This document shows, one piece after another, positions 9,155-19,546 of a stretch of 64,000 nucleotides of DNA. Under the pieces are notes generated by a model, which worked only from the letters and a program-made list of their open reading frames with translations, did not search any database and was not told where the DNA came from. The position numbers were made by a program, and so were the translations under genes. This stretch comes from Bacteroidota bacterium (GTDB lineage: Bacteria > Bacteroidota > Bacteroidia > AKYH767-A > OLB10): contig JADJOA010000005.1 in the NCBI GenBank assembly GCA_016714005.1, positions 1 to 64,000 on the forward strand, read 5' to 3'. Numbering within the stretch: the first letter of the stretch is position 1; every line of letters starts with the position of its first letter.

Positions 9155-10828
9155 ATGAAACATCTGCTTACCATCCTCCTTACAACGCTTACTATAACCT
9201 CTATCCAAGCCCAAAACTACCGCTGGGCGCATGGTTTTGGCACATCCAATGGCGACAGCCAGGGCACCAGCATAGCTACCGATGCCAATGGTAATGTATA
9301 TGTAGCAGGCACACATGCCGATACTATTGACTTTGACCCCGGGCTTGATACAGTTAACATTGCACCCGGTGGTTTTATAGCTAAGTACGATAGCACCGGT
9401 TTATTCCAATGGGCTGTGCGCACAGCCTACAACAGCTACAGCACCCTTAGCATTGCCGTAAATGCCACCGGGGTATATGCTACCGGTTGCTTTAACGGCA
9501 CGTTTGATTTTGACCCATCACCTGCTGTAGTAAACCTTACAGCAAACTGGGCTGATATTTTTTTAATAAAGTTTGATTTAAACGGAAACTTTGTGTGGGT
9601 TAAGCAAATGGGGGGGGCTAATACTGATGTTGCCGATGCAATTGCAATAGATAATTTGGGTAACAGTTACATTACGGGATACTTTCAAGATACTCTTGAC
9701 TTTAACCCGAATGCTGGCGTGGCTACAATAATTCCTAACTCTGCCCAAGACATGTATTTTGCTAAGTATGATTCAAACGGAAACTATGTTTGGGCTAAAA
9801 ATATTGGAGCCCTCAATAACTCGGCAACTTCACATAGTATTTCTGTTGATCCAACAGGGGTAGTTATATCAGGTTTATTTTCAGATACAATGGATTTTAA
9901 TCCCAGTGCAGCAACAAACTTGCTTATTGCTGCGGGCGGAGGAAGCTTTTTAGCCAAGTATGATACTTCGGGTAATTATCAATGGGCGTTTCCACTGGCT
10001 TATATTATGAAGCATTTATCTGATGTTTCAGGTAATGGCGACATATACGTATGTGGAGGATTTAATGATACAATGGATTTTGACCCGGGTATTGGTGTAG
10101 TAAATTTAAGTACAGTTAATGGAGCATTTTTTATGGCAAAATATAATATCAATGGAAATTATTTATGGGCTAAAGGTACTGGCGGGCTTAGTGGAGGTGG
10201 ATCTTTCGTTCTAAGTATGTGTCAGGATGCTGGTAGTAGTTTATATTTAACAGGCTGGTTAAACGGAACAGTTGACTTTGACCCTATTGGAACATTTAAT
10301 TTAACTGCTGTTAATGGAACATCTGGCATTGATATTTTCTTTGCCAAATATGACTCAAATTTTAATTTTTATTGGGCAAGGAGTATAGGAGGGGCTTACT
10401 ATGACAGGGGATACGGGATTACTATTGATCAAACAGGCTCCATTTACATAATAGGTTACTTCACTAATTCAATGGATGCTGACCCCGGAGCAGGAGTAGT
10501 AACACTTTACCCTGCAATAAGTGAAAATATATTTATTGCAAGGTATGACAATTCATTAACTAACATTCATTCTTTTAGTTCGCAAAACAACAGCAGCAAC
10601 TTGTTAGTTTACCCCAATCCTGCTTCATCATACATTACACTTGGAGCAAACCTTCCTTTTCAAAAATTCAATTACTCAATTTGCGATTTAAGTGGCAGGA
10701 TGGTTTTAACTCGAAAAGATGCCATGAACAAAACACTAAATATTTCAATGTTAAGCCCTGGTGCTTACACCATTAACTTACAAACCACAAAACAAAACCT
10801 TTATGGCGAGTTCATAAAACTGTTGTAA
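9155..10828 (+). CDS. secreted beta-propeller (SBBP-repeat) protein with T9SS type A sorting domain
   Basis: Intact 557-residue secreted protein. A signal peptide ends at about residue 20 (TITSIQA/Q). Roughly eight repeats of about 50 residues follow, each with the pattern G-x-F-x-D-T-x-D-F-D/N-P, then FLAKYD-x-x-G-N-Y-x-W-A, typical of SBBP beta-propellers. The C-terminal 75 residues are a T9SS type A domain beginning LLVYPNPASSYI and ending in a short basic/hydrophobic tail (EFIKLL). It is probably exported by the type IX system and attached to the surface or released. The next gene is a tandem paralogue sharing its leader and signal peptide. The function of the propeller is unknown. Confidence 0.85.
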   Translation: MKHLLTILLTTLTITSIQAQNYRWAHGFGTSNGDSQGTSIATDANGNVYVAGTHADTIDFDPGLDTVNIAPGGFIAKYDSTGLFQWAVRTAYNSYSTLSIAVNATGVYATGCFNGTFDFDPSPAVVNLTANWADIFLIKFDLNGNFVWVKQMGGANTDVADAIAIDNLGNSYITGYFQDTLDFNPNAGVATIIPNSAQDMYFAKYDSNGNYVWAKNIGALNNSATSHSISVDPTGVVISGLFSDTMDFNPSAATNLLIAAGGGSFLAKYDTSGNYQWAFPLAYIMKHLSDVSGNGDIYVCGGFNDTMDFDPGIGVVNLSTVNGAFFMAKYNINGNYLWAKGTGGLSGGGSFVLSMCQDAGSSLYLTGWLNGTVDFDPIGTFNLTAVNGTSGIDIFFAKYDSNFNFYWARSIGGAYYDRGYGITIDQTGSIYIIGYFTNSMDADPGAGVVTLYPAISENIFIARYDNSLTNIHSFSSQNNSSNLLVYPNPASSYITLGANLPFQKFNYSICDLSGRMVLTRKDAMNKTLNISMLSPGAYTINLQTTKQNLYGEFIKLL

Positions 10829-10867
10829 AAATTTATTTTACTTTTACTTAACCAAAAATTAAATATC

Positions 10868-12567
10868 ATGAAACACCTGCTTACCATCCTCCTTACAACG
10901 CTTACTATAACCACTGCTCTTGCTCAGGACTACCGCTGGGCGCATGGTTTTGGCGCACCCAATGGCGATAGCCATGGCACCGGCATTGCTACCGATGCAC
11001 AGGGCAATGTTTATGCAACAGGTTTTTTTGCCGATAGCATTGACTTTGACCCCACACCAGGCACAGCTTATGTTGCTTCTAATATACCCGGGCAGCAGGC
11101 TATGTATGTTGCCAAATACGACAGTGCAGGTATTTACCAATGGGCATTTGGTATAGATGGCTACTACTACCTTGGCGACCCGCACATAGCCGTAAATGCC
11201 ACCGGTGTGTATGTTACCGGTTGTTTTGTAAACACCACCGATTTTGACCCCTCTGCCTCTGTTGCCAACCTTACAGCAGCAGGCTTTACCGATATATTTC
11301 TTGCTAAATACGATTTAAACGGAAACTACCAGTGGGCAATAAACATGGGAGGGGTAGATATTGATATTTCAAATGCAATTGCCATAGATAATTTAGGCAA
11401 TAGTTATATTACTGGTTATTTTAAAGATACTATTGCCGATTTTGACCCGGGCACTGGTGTTGCTAATGTAACATCACACGGGGTTTACAATATTTTTTGT
11501 GGGAAGTATGATATAAATGGTAATTATCAATGGGCGTTTGGTTTCGGAGAGGGAACTGTTCTTAATGAAGGAAGAAGTATTTCAGTTGATCAAACAGGTG
11601 TTGTTATTTCTGGATTATTTACCGATACAATTGATATTGACCCTGGGGTAGGATCCACAATATTATATTCTTCTCAAAACGTAGGGGGATTTTTGGTTAA
11701 GTATAATAATTCTGGAATTTATCAGTGGGGGTTTGCTTTAGGCGGAGCTTTATATTCTTCTATGATCGAAGCTAATGGAAACGGTGGCGTTTATGCATGT
11801 GGTATCTTTGGTACTGATACAATGGATTTTGACCTGGAAATGGTGTTGTAAATTTAGCAACAGCCAATGGAGGATTTTTTATGGCGAAATATGATGTTAA
11901 CGGAAATTATTTATTGGCTAACAACACTGGAGGACCTAGCGGAATGATTACAGTGCCCCAAATGTATCAAGATGTAAATGGTAACTTATATATTGTTGGT
12001 CGTTTTTTTGGAACATTTGATTTTGATCCCGGCTTGAATTCGTATAATTTAAGTGCATTTGGAACATTTGATATTTTATTTTCCAAATATGATTCTAATT
12101 TTAATTTTTATTGGGCAAGAAACATGGGAGGGCAATATTTTGATTAGGGACAAAGTATTGCGTTAGACGTATCTGGCTCAATTTATTTAACAGGCTATTT
12201 TACGAATTCTATGGATGCGGATCCTGACATGGGTGTTGCAACGCTTTACCCCGCACAGAGCGAAAATATTTTTATTGCAAAGTATAACAATACCCTTACA
12301 AATGTAACCGACCTCTTTAGTTCAGTGAATTCTGACTTATTAATATATCCCAACCCCGCTTCTGACTTTGTAAATGCGGCCATTCAGAATCCTTCAACGG
12401 TGGTTTTATCATTGCAAATAACTGATGCAATTGGAAAAGTTTTATTTAATGATGATAACTCTAACGCTAACAAAAAAATTAATATTTCAACTTTTAATCC
12501 GGGCATATATACACTAACAGTTAAGACAGATTCCTCCATCATATCCAAATTATTTATCAAGCAATAA
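10868..12567 (+). CDS. paralogous SBBP-repeat T9SS type A protein, broken by a frameshift and a stop
   Basis: Tandem copy of the preceding gene: its first 18 residues (MKHLLTILLTTLTITTAL) and about 35 bases of upstream DNA are almost identical. It has the same SBBP repeats (DFDPG... FLAKYDLNGNYQWA) and ends in a T9SS domain starting LLIYPNPASDFV. The frame breaks at 11829, where CCC reads as CC (DPG read as DLE). A TAG at 12145-12147 interrupts the position where the upstream paralogue reads D-R-G. The first is almost certainly a base-calling loss; the second could be error or real decay. Corrected length is about 567 residues. Confidence 0.8.
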
Positions 12568-12607
12568 ACCAATTTCTAATACTAACATTTAAAATACCTA
12601 AAACATT

Positions 12608-15565
12608 ATGGTAAAAATTACCTTATCTTATTATTGTGCCTTCTTATAAGCTGTATTATACCTTTGAAATCTTTTTCACAGGCAACTTGTACTTCTTGCT
12701 TGGGCACAGGAACACCTAATGGTTTGTATTGGTGTGTAACAACCGCAACTCAATTATATGAAGCACTTGTAACCGGTAATGGCACAGCCCCACCCATCCA
12801 ACCAGGCGGAACAGTTGACATCTGCGGCACCATTAATCTTGGAGAAATTAATCCTGTCTTACAACCCTTCCCATGGGACATCCCCGCAGGAGTAACGTTG
12901 CAAGGCAACTACGACTATGTAACAGGCACCCGCATATTATTCCCTTATTTATACAAAGGCGGTGTGGTTTGTGCCTATCAGTTAAGAATAACCCCCGGTG
13001 GCGAGGTAGTAGAACAAACCCTGCCTGCTAACGAAGATGATGGCATAGACATGATTTTGGCTGCTCCAGATCGCATAGCTTATGTATTTTCATTAAGCGA
13101 AGGCAGCCAGTTTAACAACATTTGCCTGCAAGGACCCAAAACAGATTTAAAAGAGCAATTTATGTATTTTAAAATGTTGCCTCTTATGGACCAACACTGC
13201 GCCTATTACCCAGAATTGTTTAACGTAAAAGAAGGCTTAAGCGGAGGGCTGTTTTTAAATTGTGCCAATTGCTCTGTAAACAACAGCGAGGTATATGGTT
13301 TTTCGTTATACAATGTGCAGGCAGTGCCGCCAGCGAGCTTAACAGGCATGGCAGAAATTAATAACAGCTATATACATAATAGTAAACTGTGGGGTTATGG
13401 CTACGGCTTGTTTGGTTCCGGTGGCGGTGGCGCTAATTGTTCTATACCGCTCCATCCATGCACGGGACCATGGGGTGGTATTGCAAATATAAATACAAAA
13501 AATGCACCCCCGCAAACAATAAAAATTAGTAAAAGTATATTTACCGAAAACGGCAAAGACCTTGATGCAGCCGGCAACGGATATAATTTTGATGTAACAG
13601 AAAACACTATGGGTTTGCGAGTGGGTGCTGCCATAGTTAACCAACATGTTGCAAATTTTGGCAATTCGGGTTTAAATGCGCAAACTTGTAACATAGCTCC
13701 AAACCCACTGGCTCCATGCCTTTTTTACCCGGCTTATGGATTGGATGATTGCTGCAACCCTGTTATATCACACATATCGGGCGAATGGATAAACTTTGTA
13801 AACAACTATTTACTAAGCGGGAGTGGTGAGTTTGATTTAGGTTACCCAAACACCTGGACTCCTGATGATGCTACCTGCACTTTTCCGTCAAACACGCGGG
13901 CATCGGGTATTAATATTGAAAACAATTGGTTTTTGGGAGAAACTGCCAGTATTTGGAACAGGATAAGAATTTGTGATACAGACCATCTTTATTGGATGAA
14001 AGAACATTTTGCACCTTATGGCGGTCCTTTTAATACTGCGCTTGTTCCGCCTAATCCTACTCACAATCCGCCACAGTATGTGCCCTTAAACTTTTATCAA
14101 CTATACACTGATATAATAGCCGGTATGCCTCAGGTAAAAATTGGGGCTAAGTTACCAAGCATAGCCCACCAAAATCCTACAAGTGTGCACAGCATATTGG
14201 CAGGCGATGTAATTGAATTTAATACAGAGCAGTGTTTAGACGCAAGCGGCAATCTTTCTTCTGCAAATAACATGTGGTTTATGTGGAGGCTTAATAAATT
14301 AAGCAACAATTTAGATGATGAAACGCGCACCGGACATGTAAGTATCTCAGCGCCATTAAAAGTACCATTTGAAGAAATAGGCATTACCTCTATTGACCTT
14401 ATTGGTGTTGATAAAAGAGATAATAAAGCAAGCTACATTGCTACGCATAAGGTAACCGTTAGACCGGCAGATTATAATTACCATATTGTATTTCATATTA
14501 AAGATAGCTACGATGGTCCATGGCTTGAAATCCGGGCAACTGTTCGCTTACAAAAAAAACCATGATACTGCCTCCTGGAGTGCCTGATCCGTCAACCGGT
14601 TCGTGCAATGGTTTTTGCCGGGTGATAATGTAACCCACACCAGCACCGGTTTTGTAAAATATTTAAAAGTAAACGGCAAAATATTATGGCAACAAGATAT
14701 TGGTGAAGATGATGGAGGCTGGCAGCGTATTGAGTACCCGTTGCCGGGTCAAAGACCACTTGCTGATTATTTATGCACTGATGATGGAAAGGCAGATGCT
14801 ATTCACGGAGGATGCGTGTCAATTGTAAATGATAAAATAGAATTGGGAGTAATGGCGGTAAATGATGTAAACTCGGTTCTTGTAAGAGGGTTAAATCTTT
14901 TTATAGCTAATGTTTACTTAAACAGTGGGCACAATTATTTGAATAACTGGGATGACGATAATGAAAATATATTAAAAAATGGCGATTTTGCAGAGCATAA
15001 TGGCAGCCATGTAGCTTTAGTATGGGATAGAATTAATAACGCACCTTTATCTTACAGCGCAGCTTGTTATTCTCCCGGAATGTCTTTTAACAGTAACAAA
15101 GATTGGGAAGTTCAATCACATGAAGTACGCAGTGGCATTTTTTCTAATGGGGTTAGAATACGCGCACTTACACCAGATAATGACAGAATGATACCGGGCA
15201 TGGTTTATCCTGTGCTTACAGGGCATGGTAATGCTATTATTACATACCACGCCATCACTCAAGAGTTTAATTTACAAGCTAAATTACCTCCTTCCAATTA
15301 CCGCTTTATTCAGCCCTCAATAGATTTTACCATTAAACCCAACCCATCTGCCCTTGGCACTACGCTTACAGGTTCCATCCAAAATCTGCCTGCCGATCAA
15401 TCTTATCAGGTTAGTATTTACACGCCTGAGGGTACGCTTGCATACTTAGGCAATGGTTATACATCAGAATTTACCATTAGCAAAACATTGCCCGCAGGAG
15501 TTTATTATGTAAAAGTATGGGGCAAGGGCTTTAGTAGTTATAAACGTATAGTGGTGGTGGGGTAA
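12608..15565 (+). CDS. large secreted beta-helix-like protein with T9SS type A domain, frameshifted
   Basis: From ATG 12608 the signal peptide is split by a one-base loss near 12630 and resumes as LCLLISCIIPLKSFSQ. The first about 640 residues contain 'NNS-x-x-x-N' style segments (GGLFLNCANCSVNNSEVYG, MAEINNSYIHNSKLWGYG, INIENNWFLGE) suggestive of a right-handed parallel beta-helix, plus many cysteines. The frame breaks again around 14550-14600. The second part has a jelly-roll-like region and a final T9SS domain (FTIKPNPSALGTTL to SYKRIVVVG). Total about 985 residues. No enzymatic motif was recognised; a surface polysaccharide-binding or lyase-like scaffold is possible but not supported. Confidence 0.65.
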
Positions 15566-15673
15566 CTAAGAGGGCAAGAGATAAAAAGAATTAATTCAAA
15601 AGAATAAAGTTTTGGGTTTTTAGTTCGGAGTTTAGGTTTTTGGGGGAGTCCGTTTCACAAAACCCAAAACCCG
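15566..15673. repeat. intergenic spacer with a 12-bp inverted repeat
   Basis: GTTTTGGGTTTT at 15609-15620 pairs exactly with AAAACCCAAAAC at 15659-15670, with a 38-base loop. The loop contains AGTTCGGAGTT, whose reverse complement also occurs near 40587, so this may be a dispersed repeat. It follows the stop of the T9SS gene and may act as a weak transcription terminator. No ORF is seen. Confidence 0.5.
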
Positions 15674-16025
15674 AAAACATGATGATGTTTAGCCCTCTGC
15701 ATTACATAACATTGATCAAAACATCCTCATGTTTAGTGCTCTGCATTACATAACATTGATCAAAACATCATCATGTTTAGTGCTCTGCATGACATAACAT
15801 TGGTCAAAACATCATCATGTTTAGTGCTCTGCATGATATAACATTGATCAAAACATCATCATGTTTAGTGCTCTGCATGATATAACATAGATCAAAACAT
15901 CATCATGTTTAGTGCTCTGCATGATATAACATTGATCAAAACATCATCATGTTTAGTGCTCTGCATGATATAACATTGATCAAAACATCATCATGTTTAG
16001 CGCTCTGCATGATCATACATTGCTC
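15674..16025. repeat. eight tandem 44-bp direct repeats
   Basis: Eight head-to-tail units of exactly 44 bases with no unique spacers. The consensus starts AAAACATCATCATGTTTAG, continues with TGCTCTGCATGATATAAC and ends ATTGATC. Units 4-7 are nearly identical, while units 1-3 and 8 carry more substitutions (for example 'gattac' versus 'gatat', and the last unit ends 'cattgctc'), as in arrays that homogenise from the centre. Each unit contains the near-palindrome AAACAT-CATC-ATGTTT. In the first unit that core is in the inverted form (CATGATGATG). It lies between a T9SS gene and an IS element and contains no ORF. Confidence 0.93.
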
Positions 16026-16152
16026 AATGTAAGTCATAAAATTGTGACAATGAAGCCATGCATTTTGTAAGGTTTTGCCATTTTTGGTACAAAAAAACAG
16101 CATCGTTTTGTTAGGTCAAAACCTTTTTAGTTTCATTTATTAATAAAAGTCA

Positions 16153-16193
16153 GCGTTTTATGGTTTTTTTCCTGAAAAAACTATAAAAAACGC
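16153..16193. terminator. A/T-rich stem-loop beside the insertion sequence
   Basis: GCGTTTTATGGTTTTTT and AAAAAACTATAAAAAACGC form a long imperfect hairpin around CCTGA. It lies just outside the left end of the IS and downstream of the minus-strand transposase, so it could terminate transposase transcription. The region 16026-16200 otherwise shows no gene. Confidence 0.45.
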
Positions 16194-16201
16194 AAACCAA
16201 C

Positions 16202-17935
16202 TGTAGCCGTTGCGCAACCCCACTATTAAACGGATAATATATTTTAGTGATGTAATATTTTATGATGCATTACACCGCCTCAAAAATATTTTTGTGATTG
16301 TAATGCAGTATTAGTGTTTTGAGGTAAAAGATTGTTGAAAACAAGCCTTGTTTTGTTAGTAACGCTTGTTTTTTGAGTTGCATGGGCACACTTATCCTCT
16401 TGTTGGTTATAAACCTGATGTATTTCTTAAGATTGTAAGCAATGGCAGCACATAGCATAAACTTGTTGGCTTGTTTGATGCCACGTGTGTAAATTCTACG
16501 CATACCGGTGAAGTTGATTAATGTACCCAATACAGGTTCTACAGTACTGCTGCGAAGTTTTTCATGCCTTTGGCATAGCTGGTTTGCAGGCGCTGGTGCA
16601 TTTTGTCGTAGTAATGCTTGTGTATGCTGTCTTCTATTTTTTTGTAATCGGCTGTTTTACCTATGCATGTTTTTCTTAGCGGGCAGTGCTTGCAATCTTT
16701 GCTGGAACTGCGGTAGCTTTTCTTTTCATACTCTAATGAACCCATGTTGGTTGATTTGTAGGGCAGCAGGGCTTTGTTGCCACCTTCTTGTATGCATTCA
16801 TAGCGGTCAAGTTCTTTGTTATAGATAAATCCCTCTCGTGATGGTTTGTACTGCCCAAAGTTGGGTATATAGCCTGCGATATTTTGTTGATCTAAATACG
16901 CTAATGCTGAACCGCTTGAGTAGCCTGTGTCGGCAAGTACTTCTTCTAAGAGTAATCCGTTTTCTGCTAAATTTTCTTTTGTTTGGTTAATGACCTGCTC
17001 AAGGCTTTGGCTGTCGCGTTTATCACTGTAGTCGGCCATAATGTGGGTAATGACATGGTGTGAAGTGTCAACCACGGTTTGGGCTGTGTAGTTTAACTGG
17101 CGGGGTTTGCCAGGCTTTACGCTAATGCGCGCATCTGCATCGGTGGTGCTGTAGTGGGTGTGGTTGCTTAAAAACTTGGGGCGCCTTTTTATCTGTTCTT
17201 TCTTTTGTTGATTGACTTAATTTGTGTTGTTGTTGGTATTCCTTTTCTTTCCAGGCATGGTGTTGTTCTACTTTCTTTTTGCGAAGGTAACTAATGGTCT
17301 TTTTTTTTAAAGCTTCCTCATCGTTAGCCATCAGTTCATCGCTGTAAGTTTGTGCATCATCCATCACTTCTTTTTCAACCAAACTATCTAAGCTTGCATT
17401 AGCTTTAATGTAGGCGCTGTCAACAGCCTGCCTGCGGCCGCTTACCATGCCTTTGTCTATGCACAACTTTAATACTTGTTTAAAAAGTTGCAAAAATATT
17501 TCCTGGCCATACAACTGCCGCGTGCGGGAAAGGGTGCTGTGCCAGGGCAGTTCTTCATCTATGTCGTAACCAATAAAATAAATAATATCTAACCGCATTT
17601 GGGAATGGTCAATAATCTTGCGGTCGCTGTTGAGGTTTTCTAAATAGCCTACCAAAATGAGTTTAAAGAATACAACGGGGTCTATACTGGCCTGCCCTTC
17701 TTTGCCATAATAAGTTGTGGTGGCTGGGTACAGAAACTTTAAATCTAATTTCTCTTTGAGGATACGATATAGGTTCTGGCGTGGTACCCTGTCGCTTATT
17801 TTAAAGCTGGTAAACAGTTTTTCGGTATGTTGTTTTTTACCTTGCATAGAGCTAAGATATTTTCACACCGGCAATTTTTATCCTTTGATTATTTGTTTTT
17901 ATTCACATAATTTTACAGTTGTGCAACAGGCACAA
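16202..17935 (-). mobile_element. IS1182-family insertion sequence
   Basis: A transposase gene on the minus strand is flanked by imperfect inverted ends. The left TGTAGCCGTTGCGCAAC at 16202-16218 matches the reverse complement of the right end at 17919-17935 (TGTGCCTGTTGCACAAC) at about 13 of 17 positions; both contain the palindrome GTTGCRCAAC. The total of about 1.73 kb is normal for the family. Exact termini and a target-site duplication could not be fixed by eye. It is inserted between the 44-bp repeat array and the pyr operon promoter. Confidence 0.6.
16270..17847 (-). CDS. IS1182-family DDE transposase, frameshifted
   Basis: The N-terminal DUF772-type domain includes FLYPATTTYYGKEGQASIDP and HSTLSRTRQLYG. 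The DDE catalytic residues appear as D in AVDSAYIKANAS, D in EVLADTGYSSG and E in STVEPVLGTLINFTG. A zinc-like cysteine group, CKHCPLRKTC, lies between the second D and E. The three frames join near 17110-17190 and 16535 with small indels, giving about 525 residues. It is either an inactive copy or, given the rest of the window, an active one with sequencing errors. It is the only transposase in the window. Confidence 0.85.
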
Positions 17936-18033
17936 CTACTTTACAAAAAATGTAAGAAAAATACTGTCTTATTGTGTTCTTAAAATAGGTGTACCGGTTC
18001 AATGGAAAACCTTTAAGGTTTAAAAACAAAAAT

Positions 18034-18041
18034 TACCTTTG
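18034..18041 (+). promoter_or_regulatory. candidate Bacteroidota -7 box for pyrRB
   Basis: TACCTTTG matches the Bacteroidota sigma-A -7 consensus TAnnTTTG and lies 10 bases before the pyrR ATG, so the leader would be only a few bases long. A TTTA at about 18012 is a weak match to the -33 TTTG element. Confidence 0.45.
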
Positions 18042-18051
18042 CGCAGTTGTT

Positions 18052-18604
18052 ATGCCATCACGCCAAATTTTTACACAACAACAGGTAAACATAACCGTAA
18101 ACAGGTTGTGCTACCAGCTTATAGAAAATCACAACGATTTTAAAGACACGGTTATTATAGGTTTGCAGCCGCGTGGTGTTTTTTTAAAGGACCGTGTCAT
18201 AAAAACTTTAGAAGAAATAGTTCCGCGCGCAAAAATACCGCACGGTAATTTAGATATTACTGTTTACCGCGATAATGTGCGCAGGCACGATAACGCTATT
18301 TTACCAAGTACCACTAAAATAGATTTTGTAATTGAAGGAAAAAAGGTGGTTTTGGTTGATGATGTGCTTTACACAGGGCGCACCATACGTGCCGGGCTTG
18401 ATGCCATGCTTGCTTTTGGCAGACCACAAAAAGGTAGAATTGCTTGTTTTGATAAACCGCAAGTTTAGCAGGCATTTACCTATTGAACCCGATTACACAG
18501 GCAAACCCATTGATACGATAGAAAGTGATAAGGTAAAAGTGCAATGGAAGGAAACCGATACCGAAGACGGAGTATGGATATATTCTCAAAACACTAAAAA
18601 ATGA
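18052..18604 (+). CDS. pyrR: bifunctional pyrimidine regulator / uracil phosphoribosyltransferase PyrR, one frameshift
   Basis: Type I phosphoribosyltransferase. The PRPP-binding loop VVLVDDVLYTGRT lies at residues 99-111, and the family segment VELLVLINRKFSRHLPIEPD follows in the next frame. The frame breaks at about 18432, where A4 reads as A5 in 'ccacaaaaaggt'. Corrected length is about 183 residues, normal for PyrR. Its TGA overlaps the pyrB ATG (ATGA), so the two are translationally coupled. In Gram-positives PyrR attenuates pyr transcription; in Bacteroidota a uracil salvage role is equally likely. Confidence 0.9.
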
Positions 18605-19524
18605 GCCAGGCATTAAGCGTTAAACATCTCACCGGAATTAAAAACCTCTCGCCCGAAGATATTAACCTTGTTTTTTCTACTGCCGTTAATTTTAAGGAAG
18701 TAATAAACCGCCCCATCAAAAAGGTTCCATCTCTGCGTGATGTAACTATTGCCAATCTCTTTTTTGAAAACAGCACGCGCACACGCATATCGTTTGAGTT
18801 GGCAGAAAAAAGATTATCGGCAGATGTGCTGAATTTTTCTTCTTCAGCGTCATCAGTAAGCAAAGGCGAAACACTTATTGATACCGTTAACAACATACTT
18901 GCCATGAAGGTGGATATGGTTGTGATGAGACACCCCAAGCCGGGTGCAGCTATCTTTTTGTCTGAAAGAGTAAATGCTAAAATCATTAACGCAGGCGATG
19001 GCACACATGAGCATCCGACACAGGCTTTGCTTGATGCTTATTCTATTAAAGAAAAACATGGAACGCTAAAAGGAATTCGCGTAGCAATTATTGGCGATAT
19101 TATGCATAGCAGAGTTGCGCTTTCTAATATTTTTTGTTTGCAGAAGTGCGGGGCAGAGGTAATGGTTTGCGGTCCGCCAACCCTTATTCCTAAGTTTATG
19201 GAAGAAACCGGAGCCAGGGTTGAGTTCAATTTAAAAAAGGCATTGCAATGGTGTGATGTTGCAAACGTTTTGCGCATACAGTTGGAAAGACAGGATATAA
19301 AGTATTTTCCATCGTTGCGGGAATACATTATGCAATATGGCATAAACAAAAATGTGTTAGATGGTTTAGGGAAGAAAGTAACCATCATGCACCCCGGTCC
19401 TATCAATAGAGGTGTAGAGATTACAAGTGATGTGGCAGATGGCAGCCAGTCTATTATTTTAGACCAGGTAGAAAACGGAGTGGCAATACGCATGGCTGTG
19501 CTTTACCTGCTTGCATCAAAATAA
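18601..19524 (+). CDS. pyrB: aspartate carbamoyltransferase catalytic chain
   Basis: Carbamoyl phosphate + L-aspartate to N-carbamoyl-L-aspartate, the committed step of pyrimidine synthesis. It is intact at 307 residues, typical for the catalytic chain. The carbamoyl-phosphate motif FFENSTRTRISFE is at about 54-66, HEHPTQALLD at about 136-145 and the aspartate-site segment MHPGPINRGVEI near 262. It overlaps pyrR by four bases. No regulatory chain pyrI follows. Confidence 0.95.
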   Translation: MSQALSVKHLTGIKNLSPEDINLVFSTAVNFKEVINRPIKKVPSLRDVTIANLFFENSTRTRISFELAEKRLSADVLNFSSSASSVSKGETLIDTVNNILAMKVDMVVMRHPKPGAAIFLSERVNAKIINAGDGTHEHPTQALLDAYSIKEKHGTLKGIRVAIIGDIMHSRVALSNIFCLQKCGAEVMVCGPPTLIPKFMEETGARVEFNLKKALQWCDVANVLRIQLERQDIKYFPSLREYIMQYGINKNVLDGLGKKVTIMHPGPINRGVEITSDVADGSQSIILDQVENGVAIRMAVLYLLASK

Positions 19525-19546
19525 ATAATCAGTAACATATTGTGTT

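Noticed and set aside
14130..14384. minus-strand ORF inside the beta-helix protein gene
   Set aside because: Shadow of a well-supported T9SS-sorted coding sequence.
15674..16025. CRISPR-like array
   Set aside because: The 44-base units abut one another with no unique spacers, and there are no cas genes; it is a simple tandem repeat.
16508..16828. plus-strand ORF with cysteine-rich hydrophobic translation
   Set aside because: It is antisense to the DDE transposase, which has clear catalytic motifs; the plus-strand peptide is a shadow.
17717..17983. plus-strand ORF reaching the IS right end
   Set aside because: Antisense to the transposase N-terminus and across the inverted repeat; composition not protein-like.
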